Positions 7,131-14,791 of a stretch of DNA of 14,791 nucleotides are shown one piece after another (positions within the stretch are counted from its first letter, which is position 1; every line of letters starts with the position of its first letter). The stretch spans positions 1 to 14,791 of the forward strand of contig CAMPHD010000041.1 of NCBI GenBank assembly GCA_946885765.1. The letters run 5' to 3'. The notes beneath the pieces are model-generated. The model worked only from the letters and a program-made list of their open reading frames with translations. It searched no databases and was not told the DNA's origin. A program made the translations under genes and the position numbers. Origin of the DNA: an uncultured Thalassospira sp. GTDB lineage: Bacteria; Pseudomonadota; Alphaproteobacteria; Rhodospirillales_A; Thalassospiraceae.

Positions 7131-7166
7131 AGGGCGACCGGCATAGTGTGCCGGTCGCCCTTTTTT
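7131..7166 (+). terminator. Rho-independent terminator after hflKC
   Basis: Perfect 13-bp stem AGGGCGACCGGCA (7131-7143) / TGCCGGTCGCCCT (7149-7161), loop TAGTG, then six Ts (7161-7166). It separates hflKC from the DUF2065 gene, which must use readthrough or its own promoter in the 72 bp that follow. Confidence 0.95.
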
Positions 7167-7237
7167 GTTTGAAAATAATGTCCTGTTGATAATTATATCG
7201 CACACAGGTTCATAGAAACGCCGGAACGTCCACGCCC

Positions 7238-7429
7238 ATGAAGGAACTTGCCACAGCTATTCTTCTGGCCATCGCGCTGGAGGGAATGTTTTATTCGCTG
7301 TTCCCGGGCGGGGCGAAACGTGTCATGGAGCTGATGCAGGAAATTCCCGAATCCCAGCTTCGGATCGGCGGCCTTGTGGCAGCAGTCATTGCCATCGCCG
7401 CAATCTGGGGCGTGCGGGTCTGGCTTTGA
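7238..7429 (+). CDS. DUF2065 (YjeT-like) small membrane protein
   Basis: A 63-residue protein with two predicted membrane helices (about 4-22 and 42-61) joined by an amphipathic stretch containing FPGGAKRVMELMQEIPESQLRIGG. This pattern is typical of DUF2065; the family member YjeT lies just downstream of hflC in E. coli, which matches its position here and suggests a link with HflKC function. No function is established. No clear Shine-Dalgarno precedes the ATG at 7238, but the N-terminus MKELATAILLAIALEGM is that expected of the family. Confidence 0.88.
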   Translation: MKELATAILLAIALEGMFYSLFPGGAKRVMELMQEIPESQLRIGGLVAAVIAIAAIWGVRVWL

Positions 7430-7449
7430 GGAAAAAGTTCCGGTTCATT

Positions 7450-7479
7450 TTGCGCGCAATAGTGCCTTTCTGTGCGCAA
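7450..7479 (+). other. Imperfect hairpin in the degP upstream region
   Basis: TTGCGCGCA (7450-7458) can pair with TGTGCGCAA (7471-7479), nine pairs including one G-U, with a 12-nt loop. It lies 21 nt after the DUF2065 stop and about 170 nt before the degP start. No T-run follows, so it is not a classic terminator; it could be a 5'-leader structure or a protein-binding site. The left arm itself contains the palindrome TTGCGCGCAA. The rest of the 218-bp gap shows no gene and no clear promoter. Confidence 0.35.
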
Positions 7480-7647
7480 CCACAGAAAAACCCGAGCTAT
7501 TCCTTGTTTTTTCTCAGCCTTGCCAAATTTCTGACAAACTCGGCGCTAACTTGGCTAGTTAAGCGATGCTTGAACTATCCAAAAGAACAGCATCGCGTGC
7601 TGCAAAAATTCAATACCGTGAACGCGGCAACGAACAGGATCAGACAC

Positions 7648-9147
7648 ATGCTAAAAGCATTATACAACCCGGCGCGAAGCAAATTTACCGCTGCGCTGGT
7701 GATTGTTCTTCTTGGCGTGACCAGCGTTTCGCAGATTGCGAACGCTCGCCCCGCTCCTGAAAGTTTCGCAGACCTGGCCGAAAAGCTTCTGCCCACTGTG
7801 GTAAATATATCGACCAGCCAAATGATCGCCGAACGTCAGGGACCGGACTTCCAGTTCCCTCCCGGTTCGCCGTTTGAAGACCTTTTCCGTGACTTTATGG
7901 AACGCAATGGACAGGGTGAAGGCGGACAGCAGGGACAAACGCCCCAGCAACGCCGCGCGACCGCACTTGGTTCGGGCTTCATCATTTCGGCTGACGGTTA
8001 CATCGTAACCAATAACCATGTGATTGACGGTGCCGATGAAATCACGGTGCGACTGCATGATGGCGATACCCTTCCGGCGAAACTGATCGGCCGCGACCCG
8101 AAAACCGACGTTGCCCTTTTGAAAGTCGAACCGAAGGAAGAACTTCCATTCGTCAAATGGGGTGATTCAGATCATTCGCGCATTGGCGACTGGGCCATGG
8201 CGATCGGTAACCCGTTTGGCCTTGGCGGTACGGTCACCGCCGGGATCATTTCGGCCCGCAACCGCGATATCAATCAGGGTCCGTATGACGATTTCATCCA
8301 GACCGATGCCTCGATCAACCGGGGCAATTCGGGCGGCCCGCTGTTTAACCTTGATGGCGATGTGATCGGCATCAACAGCGCGATCTATTCGCCGTCCGGC
8401 GGTTCGGTCGGGATCGGCTTTGCCATTCCATCCGCAATTGCGCAGACCGTCATCGATCAGCTTAAGGAATATGGCCGAACCCGTCGTGGTTGGCTTGGCG
8501 TTCACATCCAGACCGTAACCGACGACATCGCTGATTCCGTAGGGCTTAACGGTTCGACCGGTGCGATGGTTGCCGGTGTGGCCGAAGACGGCCCGGCCAA
8601 AGCCGCGGGCATCAAACAGGGCGACGTCATCCTGTCGTTTGACGGCAAGGAAGTCGAAAGCATGCGCCGCCTGCCGCGGATCGTTGCCGAAACCAAAATC
8701 GGCAAGGATGTCGATGTGGTGATCTGGCGCGACGGTGAAAAGCAGACCGTTCAGGTCGAGCTTGGCGAGCTTGAAGAAGAGCCCGTTGCCACCGCAGCCC
8801 AGCCGGGCGAAGAACAGGCTCCGGCCGCCATTGCCGAAGCCGAAATCAAGGCACTTGGCCTCAAGGTTGCCAATGTCGATGATGAATTGCGCCGCCGTTA
8901 TAACCTTGCCGAAGGCACCGAGGGTGTCATCGTGACCGACGTGAACAGCGACAGCTATGCCGCGGAAAAAGGTGTTCGCCCGGGCGACATCATTATCGAG
9001 GCATCGCACAGCTCGGTTTCAACGGTCGAAGAAGTGGCCGATGCGGTTAAAAAGGCAATGGATGATGACAAGCGCACCATCCTGATGCTGATCGAAACCT
9101 CGGCAGGGCCGCGTTACTTTGGCCTGACGCTGAACAAGGAACAGTAA
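7648..9147 (+). CDS. degP: DegP/HtrA (Do)-type periplasmic serine protease and chaperone
   Basis: A 499-residue envelope protease that degrades or holds misfolded proteins. A signal peptide covers about 1-33 (cleavage after ANA). Residues 62-104 are a Gln/Gly-rich loop (LA-loop region). The trypsin-like domain has its triad at H124 (TNNHVI), D154 (TDVALLK) and S228 (GNSGGP). PDZ1 spans about 278-372 (GWLGV...; ADGPAKAAGIKQGDVIL-type core), then an acidic Glu/Ala/Pro linker at 375-400, then PDZ2 about 402-492. The ATG at 7648 is chosen because AGGA lies 8 nt upstream and the signal peptide starts there; GTG at 7618 and an open frame back to 7426 exist but would bury the signal peptide. Members of this family are named DegP, MucD or DegQ; the exact paralogue is uncertain. 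Confidence 0.93.
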   Translation: MLKALYNPARSKFTAALVIVLLGVTSVSQIANARPAPESFADLAEKLLPTVVNISTSQMIAERQGPDFQFPPGSPFEDLFRDFMERNGQGEGGQQGQTPQQRRATALGSGFIISADGYIVTNNHVIDGADEITVRLHDGDTLPAKLIGRDPKTDVALLKVEPKEELPFVKWGDSDHSRIGDWAMAIGNPFGLGGTVTAGIISARNRDINQGPYDDFIQTDASINRGNSGGPLFNLDGDVIGINSAIYSPSGGSVGIGFAIPSAIAQTVIDQLKEYGRTRRGWLGVHIQTVTDDIADSVGLNGSTGAMVAGVAEDGPAKAAGIKQGDVILSFDGKEVESMRRLPRIVAETKIGKDVDVVIWRDGEKQTVQVELGELEEEPVATAAQPGEEQAPAAIAEAEIKALGLKVANVDDELRRRYNLAEGTEGVIVTDVNSDSYAAEKGVRPGDIIIEASHSSVSTVEEVADAVKKAMDDDKRTILMLIETSAGPRYFGLTLNKEQ

Positions 9148-9163
9148 AACCTTCGGGTTTTAC
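9144..9163 (+). terminator. UUCG-capped hairpin over the degP stop codon
   Basis: GTAAAACC (9144-9151), loop TTCG, GGTTTTAC (9156-9163): a perfect 8-bp stem with a stabilising tetraloop that includes the degP TAA. No T-tract follows directly; the main terminator comes 12 nt later. It probably protects the 3' end or supports termination. Confidence 0.6.
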
Positions 9164-9175
9164 TTTCCAAAAATC

Positions 9176-9207
9176 AAAAAGGGCGGCCTTTGCAGGTCGC
9201 CCTTTTT
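9176..9207. terminator. Bidirectional terminator between degP and serB
   Basis: AAAAAGGGCGGCC (9176-9188) pairs with GGTCGCCCTTTTT (9195-9207), thirteen pairs with one G-U and loop TTTGCA. An A-run on the left and a T-run on the right make it work on both strands; further A's at 9168-9173 lengthen the minus-strand T-tract. It serves degP and the convergent serB, whose stop is 26 bp away. Confidence 0.93.
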
Positions 9208-9232
9208 GCATTCACTTTCATGATTATCCCGA

Positions 9233-10123
9233 TCAGATCACAAAATCGGATTTGGCATAGCCTTGCAGATACAACAACGCGGTCAGGTCACCATGATTGA
9301 TGCAGATGCGCGCCTGTTCCTGTACCGATGGTTTGGCATGGAACGCCACACCGGTCCCGGCTAGTGAAATCATCTGAAGATCATTGGCACCATCGCCGAC
9401 CGCAATGGCATCTTCGACCCCGATGCCCTGCTGGGCGGACAGTTTTTCAAGCGCATCGACCTTGGCCTGACGATCCAGCACCGGTTTCTGCACCTTGCCT
9501 GTCAGCGTACCGTCTTTGGTGATCAGCACATTGGCCTGATCAAAATCAAAGCCCAGTTCGCGGCGCACGGCACCGGTAAAGAAATCAAATCCGCCCGACA
9601 CAAGGGCAGCGTAGGCACCATTGGCCTTCATCGTTGCCACCAGCGTTTTGGCCCCGCCGGTATATTCAACGGTTTTCCATGCCTCGGCCAACATGTCGGT
9701 CGACATGCCATCCAGCAACCCGACCCGTTCATCAAGGGCGGCCTCGAAATCCAGTTCTCCATTCATCGCCCGCGCGGTTATCGCAGCAACCCGGTCCTTG
9801 ACCCCGGCAAAGGCCGCCAGCTCATCAAGCGTTTCACCGGTGACCATGGTGCTGTCCATATCGGCAATCAGCAATTTCTTGCGGCGCGTTTTGGCAGTCT
9901 GAGTCACGGCATCGACACCAAGACCGGCATCGCGAAGGGCCGTATCAGCAATATCAAGGCTCAGCCCGGCAAAGCCGATATCGCACGCCTCGCTCGCCGC
10001 CAGCCACGAAACATCCCCGACACGCGCCCCGGCCCCGGCCAGAACGGTTTTGGCACGCGCGACAATATCATCGCCTAGCGCGTTCGAATTGGGGGCAGCG
10101 ATCAGGGTAAGGACCAGATCCAT
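9233..10123 (-). CDS. serB: Phosphoserine phosphatase SerB
   Basis: Haloacid-dehalogenase-fold phosphatase that makes the last step of serine synthesis, O-phosphoserine to serine. With the start at 10123 it has 296 residues. Residues about 1-75 are an ACT-like regulatory region; the catalytic domain carries DMDST (nucleophile D88, acid D90), VSGGF (S176), the motif III lysine in AKVD (K221) and GDGANDL (D244, D248). The ATG at 10123 is preferred to one at 10144, seven codons upstream, because AAGGAG lies 10 nt before it and nothing like it precedes the upstream ATG. It diverges from miaA and converges on degP across the bidirectional terminator. Confidence 0.95.
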   Translation of the reverse strand: MDLVLTLIAAPNSNALGDDIVARAKTVLAGAGARVGDVSWLAASEACDIGFAGLSLDIADTALRDAGLGVDAVTQTAKTRRKKLLIADMDSTMVTGETLDELAAFAGVKDRVAAITARAMNGELDFEAALDERVGLLDGMSTDMLAEAWKTVEYTGGAKTLVATMKANGAYAALVSGGFDFFTGAVRRELGFDFDQANVLITKDGTLTGKVQKPVLDRQAKVDALEKLSAQQGIGVEDAIAVGDGANDLQMISLAGTGVAFHAKPSVQEQARICINHGDLTALLYLQGYAKSDFVI

Positions 10124-10333
10124 GGATTGCAGGCTCCTTGGCATGGCGAAAGATTAATAATATTGCGCTCTTTATCCGTATTGCGACCAGCAAAGACAAG
10201 GGCCGTTTTGTCAAAGGGCCTCCCTCTACGCAGTTTTTGTCTCGTAATGACGACGCTAATATCTATGCCTTGCGGGTCGAACCCCATAAACTGGCCGCCC
10301 TAAATAAATTGAATGATTGAAAGTGCCTTTCCG
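10124..10333. promoter_or_regulatory. Divergent promoter region of serB and miaA
   Basis: About 210 bp without a convincing gene. An AT-rich AATAATATT at 10155-10163 could hold the serB -10 and TAAATAAAT at 10301-10309 the miaA -10, but no matching -35 elements are clear. If TAAATA at 10301 is used, transcription would start near 10313, leaving a leader of about 20 nt for miaA. Confidence 0.35.
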
Positions 10334-11299
10334 ATGTCGGCCCAGACTAATGCCCCCTTCCAACCCGTCCTGATCGTTGCCGGACCAACCGCCAGCGGCA
10401 AATCCGCGCTTGCGCTTGATATGGCCGAAGCGTTTGACGGTGTGGTAATCAATGCCGACAGCATGCAGGTTTATAAGGAACTGCGCGTGTTAAGCGCACG
10501 CCCCGATGAAAGCGAGATCGCACGCGCGCCGCATCGGCTTTATGGCGTTCTATCCGGCCGCGAGGCATGTTCGGCAGGGAAATGGCGCGACATGGCGATG
10601 GCGGAAATTGCCAAATGTCATGCAAACGGCAGGCTTCCGATCATTACTGGCGGCACGGGCATGTATCTGAATGCCCTGACGGCGGGGATTGCGCCGATTC
10701 CCGATATTCCCGCCGGGATTCGCCAACAGATCACCGCTGATCTGGAAAAAGCCGGGCATCAGGCGTTTTTCGATGATTTTGCCAAACGTGATCCCGACAC
10801 AGCCGCTACCCTTGATCCGTCAAATACCCAGCGCCTGATCCGGGCGACCGAGGTTTTGGCCGGGACCGGTCGCGGTCTTGCGGCGTGGCATCGCAAACCG
10901 ATGGCAACCCCGCCCGACGGCATGGTTTTCAAAAAGCTGTGTTACATGCCGCCGCGCGATATCCTTTATGATCGCTGCAACCGGCGTTTTGATTTGATGA
11001 TCGAACAGGGTGCGATTGAGGAAGTCCGGGGGCTTCTGACCGAAAATCTGCCGGAAACAGCCCCGGTGATGAAAGCCGTCGGTGTGCGCGAGATTGCCGC
11101 CTATCTTGCCGGCGAGATCGATCTTGAGACCGCGAAAGAGAAATCACAGCGCGAAACCCGGCGTTATGCCAAGCGTCAGTTAACGTGGTTTCGCCATCAG
11201 ATGAGTGACAAGGAGATCATCGACGCGCAATATTCGGAAAGTTTAGCTGATAAATTGCGTAATGATGTTCACCAATTTCTGTTGACCACGCCAAAGTGA
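10334..11299 (+). CDS. miaA: tRNA dimethylallyltransferase MiaA
   Basis: Transfers the dimethylallyl group from DMAPP to N6 of adenosine 37 in tRNAs that read UNN codons. 321 residues from the chosen start. The P-loop is GPTASGKS (18-25), followed by INADSMQVYKEL (39-50) with the general-base aspartate D42, an ARPDE stretch (55-59), PHRLYG, ITGGTGMYLNAL, and the C-terminal KAVGVREIAAYL and RRYAKRQLTWFR signatures. Two in-frame ATGs, at 10313 and 10334, are possible. 10334 is preferred because it leaves a normal short N-terminus before the beta strand and has a weak GAAAG upstream; the earlier one has no ribosome-binding site unless the mRNA is leaderless. It is separated from ilvB by a strong terminator. 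Confidence 0.95.
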   Translation: MSAQTNAPFQPVLIVAGPTASGKSALALDMAEAFDGVVINADSMQVYKELRVLSARPDESEIARAPHRLYGVLSGREACSAGKWRDMAMAEIAKCHANGRLPIITGGTGMYLNALTAGIAPIPDIPAGIRQQITADLEKAGHQAFFDDFAKRDPDTAATLDPSNTQRLIRATEVLAGTGRGLAAWHRKPMATPPDGMVFKKLCYMPPRDILYDRCNRRFDLMIEQGAIEEVRGLLTENLPETAPVMKAVGVREIAAYLAGEIDLETAKEKSQRETRRYAKRQLTWFRHQMSDKEIIDAQYSESLADKLRNDVHQFLLTTPK

Positions 11300-11320
11300 G
11301 GCGATAGGTTGGCCCTTCCG

Positions 11321-11360
11321 CCGTCGAAATGGCGGAAAACCGCCGTTTCGGCGGATTTTT
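11321..11360 (+). terminator. Long hairpin terminator after miaA
   Basis: Bases 11321-11335 can pair with 11340-11354 throughout: 15 pairs, two of them G-U, capped by an AAAA loop and followed by ATTTTT (11355-11360). It begins 22 nt after the miaA stop. The sequence also allows smaller nested helices (TTCCGCC 11316-11322 with GGCGGAA 11331-11337; CCGCCG 11340-11345 with CGGCGG 11349-11354). Confidence 0.9.
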
Positions 11361-11387
11361 CAACTCCAGTTCAAGGGTAATTGGATC

Positions 11388-11432
11388 ATGTATCAACCAC
11401 GCGGTTATCACGCGGCACGTTGTTGTCGCTAA
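11388..11432 (+). CDS. Possible 14-codon upstream ORF before ilvB
   Basis: ATG...TAA encoding MYQPRGYHAARCCR, ending 18 nt before the ilvB ATG, so its stop overlaps the ilvB ribosome-binding region (AAGGAAGAGG, 11431-11440). AAGGG at 11373-11377 lies 10 nt before its ATG. It has tandem Cys codons (TGT TGT) but no run of Ile, Val or Leu codons, so it is not a classical ilv attenuation leader. A promoter inside the ORF would leave it untranscribed. Existence is uncertain. Confidence 0.3.
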   Translation: MYQPRGYHAARCCR

Positions 11433-11450
11433 GGAAGAGGCTCGAAAATC

Positions 11451-13214
11451 ATGGCAGAACGTATTTTAAGCGGTTCGGAAGTAGTGTTGCAGGCCCTGGT
11501 CGATCAGGGTGTGGAAGTCGTGTTCGGCTATCCCGGCGGCGCTGTCCTACCGCTATATGACGAGATATTTAAGCAAAACCGGATTCGTCATATCCTAGTA
11601 CGCCATGAACAGGCTGCCGTGCATGCCGCCGAAGGTTACGCACGTTCGACCGGAAAGGTCGGCGTTGTTCTGGTAACCAGTGGTCCGGGTGCAACGAACG
11701 CCGTTACCGGCCTTACCGACGCGTTGATGGATTCGATTCCCGTCGTCTGCCTGACCGGGCAGGTTCCGACCCACCTGATCGGCAATGATGCGTTTCAGGA
11801 AGCCGACACCACCGGCATCACCCGCCCCTGCACCAAGCATAACTATCTGGTGAAGGACAGCGCCAAGCTTGCCCGCACGATGCATGAGGCATTCCACGTT
11901 GCGTCAAGCGGCCGCCCGGGTCCGGTTGTGATCGACCTGCCGAAAGATATTCTGGTTGCCAAGGCACCGTATCTTGAACCGTCACAGGTTCAGCACCGCA
12001 CCTATAACCCGGTTGTCAAAGGCGACCGTGGCCAGATCGAGGAAGCACTGGAACTGCTGGCATCGGCGAAAAAGCCGATCCTGTATTGCGGTGGTGGCGT
12101 GATCAATTCCGGCAGTCAGGCCTGCAAGGTCCTGACGGAATTCACCCGTTTGACCGGCATTCCGATCACGCTGACACTGATGGGGCTTGGTGCCTATCCG
12201 GCATCGGACAAACAGTATCTGGGCATGCTGGGCATGCACGGTACGTACGAAGCCAACATGGCGATGCATGATTGCGATGTCATGATTGCGGTTGGCGCGC
12301 GTTTTGATGACCGTGTAACCGGCAATCTTGATTTCTTCTCGCCGGGTTCGCAGAAAGTCCAGATCGATATTGATCAAAGCTCGATCAACAAGAACGTCCC
12401 GGTCGATATCGGCATTATCGGCGATGTCGGTCATGTTCTTGAAGACATGATGAAAATCTGGAAAGCCAAACAGCACCGGATCGAAGCCAAAGCGCTTGAT
12501 AGCTGGTGGGACGAGATTGAAGGCTGGCGGGGCAAGCATTGCCTGTCCTACAAGCAGCCCAAAGACATCATCAAGCCGCAGCACGTGATCCGTCGCGTTC
12601 ATGCGCTGACCCGTGATCGCAAGACATACATCACCACCGATGTTGGCCAGCACCAGATGTGGGCCGCCCAGCATTTCGGCTTTGAGCATCCGCATGAATG
12701 GATGACGTCCGGTGGTCTTGGCACCATGGGTTATGGCATGCCCGCCGCCCTTGGCGTTCAGGTTGCCCACCCGGATGCGACCGTTGTCTGCTTTACCGGT
12801 GATGCGTCGATCATGATGAACATTCAGGAATGCGCGACGCTGACACAGTATCGCCTGCCGGTGAAAACCGTCATCCTGAACAACCGTTACATGGGCATGG
12901 TTCGTCAGTGGCAGCAATTGCTGCACGGGTCGCGCTATTCGGAAAGTTACAGCGAATCCCTTCCGGATTTCGTCAAGCTGGCCGAGGCGTTCGGCTTTAC
13001 CGGTCTTACCTGCAACAACCCGGCTGATCTGGACGATACGCTTAAGCAGATGCTTGAGATTGATGGTCCGGTGATCCTTGATGTGGCCGTGGATGACAAG
13101 GAAAACTGCTATCCGATGATTCCGTCGGGCAAGCCGCATAATGAAATGCTGCTTGGGGCGGAAACCACCGGTGACGAAGCCATTGATTCCGACGAAGGGA
13201 TGGTTCTGGTCTGA
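11451..13214 (+). CDS. ilvB: Acetolactate synthase, large catalytic subunit
   Basis: TPP- and FAD-dependent acetohydroxyacid synthase, joining two pyruvates, or pyruvate and 2-oxobutyrate, in the first common step of valine, leucine and isoleucine synthesis. 587 residues, the usual length. The N-terminal TPP domain has FGYPGGAVLPLYD (25-37) and the catalytic Glu in RHEQAAVHAAEGYAR (E53). The central FAD-binding domain spans about 190-330 (CGGGV, GARFDDRVTGN). The C-terminal TPP domain holds SGGLGTMGYGMPAALG (420-435) and the GDAS...LNN metal/TPP motif (450-478). The ATG at 11451 follows AAGGAAGAGG. The symbol ilvI would be equally acceptable. Followed after 105 bp by its regulatory subunit gene. 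Confidence 0.97.
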   Translation: MAERILSGSEVVLQALVDQGVEVVFGYPGGAVLPLYDEIFKQNRIRHILVRHEQAAVHAAEGYARSTGKVGVVLVTSGPGATNAVTGLTDALMDSIPVVCLTGQVPTHLIGNDAFQEADTTGITRPCTKHNYLVKDSAKLARTMHEAFHVASSGRPGPVVIDLPKDILVAKAPYLEPSQVQHRTYNPVVKGDRGQIEEALELLASAKKPILYCGGGVINSGSQACKVLTEFTRLTGIPITLTLMGLGAYPASDKQYLGMLGMHGTYEANMAMHDCDVMIAVGARFDDRVTGNLDFFSPGSQKVQIDIDQSSINKNVPVDIGIIGDVGHVLEDMMKIWKAKQHRIEAKALDSWWDEIEGWRGKHCLSYKQPKDIIKPQHVIRRVHALTRDRKTYITTDVGQHQMWAAQHFGFEHPHEWMTSGGLGTMGYGMPAALGVQVAHPDATVVCFTGDASIMMNIQECATLTQYRLPVKTVILNNRYMGMVRQWQQLLHGSRYSESYSESLPDFVKLAEAFGFTGLTCNNPADLDDTLKQMLEIDGPVILDVAVDDKENCYPMIPSGKPHNEMLLGAETTGDEAIDSDEGMVLV

Positions 13215-13319
13215 TCCGCGAAACCTGTTCGCGCCAAAGACATCATCAAAACCATAATCAAAGGCCGGGCCGGGCCGCACATTGAATGCGCCCGCCCGCG
13301 CCCTAGCGGAGCAAGACCC
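13215..13319 (+). other. ilvB-ilvN spacer with GGCCG repeats and a small hairpin
   Basis: A 105-bp untranslated spacer inside the operon. It contains a tandem GGCCGGGCCGGGCC stretch (13263-13276), and GGG plus CGCA (13272-13279, one bulged C) can pair with TGCGCCC (13287-13293). No T-run follows, so it should not end transcription; it may set mRNA stability or the ratio of the two subunits. Confidence 0.35.
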
Positions 13320-13829
13320 GTGAAAGAAACCGAAATTTCGAAACACACGATATCCGTTCTGGTGGATAACGAAGCGGGCGTTCTGGCCCGTGTCATCGGC
13401 CTGTTTTCGGGCCGTGGCTACAACATCGAAAGCCTGACCGTGGCCGAGGTTGACGCCAGTTCCCACCAGTCACGCATCACTGTTGTCACCTCGGGTACGC
13501 CCATGGTGATCGAACAGATCAAGGCACAGCTTTCGCGCCTCGTCCCGGTTCACAAGGTCAGTGATCTGACCCTTGCCGGACCGTGCGTTGAACGTGAACT
13601 GGCCCTGGTCAAGGTGATTGCATCGGGTGAAAAGCGCGTCGAATCCCTGCGTATTGCCGATATCTTCAAGGCACGCGCAGTCGATGCGACCAACAGTTCC
13701 TTCGTCTTCGAAATCATCGGAAGCCCGGAAAAAATCGACGCCTTCATCAAATTGATGGAGCCGTTGGGGCTTTCGGAAACTTCGCGCACGGGTGTCGCAG
13801 CAATTTCGCGCGGCACGCTGACGATGTGA
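13320..13829 (+). CDS. ilvN: Acetolactate synthase, small regulatory subunit
   Basis: 169-residue regulatory subunit that activates IlvB and confers feedback inhibition by valine. Residues about 9-83 are the ACT domain (TISVLVDNEAGVLARVIGLF, then GRGYNIESLTV), and the remainder is the ALS small-subunit C-terminal domain (ERELALVKV near 91; FEIIGSPEKIDAFIKLMEPLG). The start is a GTG at 13320 with CGGAG about 9 nt upstream. This is the expected length for the short IlvN/IlvH type. ilvC follows after 98 bp. ilvH would be an equally good symbol. Confidence 0.96.
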   Translation: MKETEISKHTISVLVDNEAGVLARVIGLFSGRGYNIESLTVAEVDASSHQSRITVVTSGTPMVIEQIKAQLSRLVPVHKVSDLTLAGPCVERELALVKVIASGEKRVESLRIADIFKARAVDATNSSFVFEIIGSPEKIDAFIKLMEPLGLSETSRTGVAAISRGTLTM

Positions 13830-13836
13830 GTTCGCC

Positions 13837-13860
13837 GGGGGTGCCTTGGCATTCCCGCTT
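13837..13860 (+). other. Hairpin in the ilvN-ilvC spacer
   Basis: GGGGGTGC (13837-13844) pairs with GCATTCCC (13849-13856), eight pairs with two G-U, loop CTTG, followed by GCTTTT. It may be a leaky terminator or an mRNA-processing element, lowering or separating ilvC expression. A second stem, CCACGC (13881-13886) with GCGTGG (13898-13903), lies before the ilvC ribosome-binding site. Confidence 0.4.
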
Positions 13861-13864
13861 TTAA

Positions 13865-14791
<927 letters not shown>

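Noticed and set aside
7426..7647. Long N-terminal extension of the DegP-type protease from a TTG
   Set aside because: It would overlap the DUF2065 stop and bury the signal peptide that begins at the ATG at 7648.
7500..7647. Envelope-stress promoter (sigma-E or CpxR type) before degP
   Set aside because: No convincing match to either consensus at proper spacing.
10195..10212. Inverted repeat GACAA / TTGTC in the serB-miaA gap
   Set aside because: Only five pairs with an 8-nt loop, expected by chance.
10270..10288. tRNA T-arm-like sequence GCGGGTCGAACCCC
   Set aside because: The loop is too short for a T-arm and no acceptor, D or anticodon arm lies upstream.
11316..11360. Classical ilv attenuator with leader peptide
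   Set aside because: Nested helices resemble 1:2, 2:3, 3:4 pairing, but the whole block forms one 15-bp hairpin, and no leader peptide with Ile/Val/Leu codons precedes it; read chiefly as the miaA terminator.
11982..13466. 494-codon minus-strand open frame across ilvB/ilvN
   Set aside because: Antisense to two unmistakable genes, with no family resemblance and no start signal.

Overview
The window reads as ordinary chromosome of an alphaproteobacterium. Moderate-high GC, the gene order mrp / hflK-hflC-DUF2065-degP / serB / miaA / ilvB-ilvN-ilvC and the protein sequences suggest Rhodospirillales, possibly Thalassospira; the genus is inferred from memory of similar proteins, not from a search. 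No tRNA, rRNA, CRISPR array, insertion sequence or phage gene was found.

Layout. (1) 1-224, minus: the N-terminal end of leucyl-tRNA synthetase, running off the left edge. (2) 225-618: a gene-free stretch, then a DUF5610-type protein at 619-1293 with its own terminator. (3) 1403-3575, a small accessory block: an XRE regulator with an MmyB-like sensor domain (minus), a divergent four-helix membrane protein, and an orphan periplasmic solute-binding protein. Perfect palindromes lie in the divergent promoter region (2274-2290) and just before the binding-protein gene (2766-2784). (4) 3591-4805, minus: the Fe-S carrier ATPase Mrp/ApbC, divergent from hflK. Another perfect palindrome (5028-5046) lies before hflK. 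(5) 5097-9147: hflK, hflC, a DUF2065 protein and a DegP/HtrA-type protease, a membrane and envelope protein quality-control cluster. (6) 9233-10123, minus: serB. It converges on degP across a bidirectional terminator. (7) 10334-11299: miaA, ending in a 15-bp hairpin terminator. (8) 11451 to the right edge: ilvB, ilvN and ilvC (ilvC cut off), the first two enzymes of isoleucine/valine synthesis, probably one operon.

How the genes work together. HflK and HflC form the SPFH complex that restrains FtsH in the inner membrane, while the DegP-type protease degrades or refolds misfolded periplasmic proteins. IlvB/IlvN make acetohydroxy acids that IlvC reduces and isomerises. LeuS, SerB, MiaA and Mrp are housekeeping. 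The least understood content is the 1.4-2.8 kb block with its likely operator, the unexplained palindromes at 2766 and 5028, the DUF5610 orphan, and a short Cys-Cys-containing upstream ORF in front of ilvB. I found no convincing wholly new multi-gene system.
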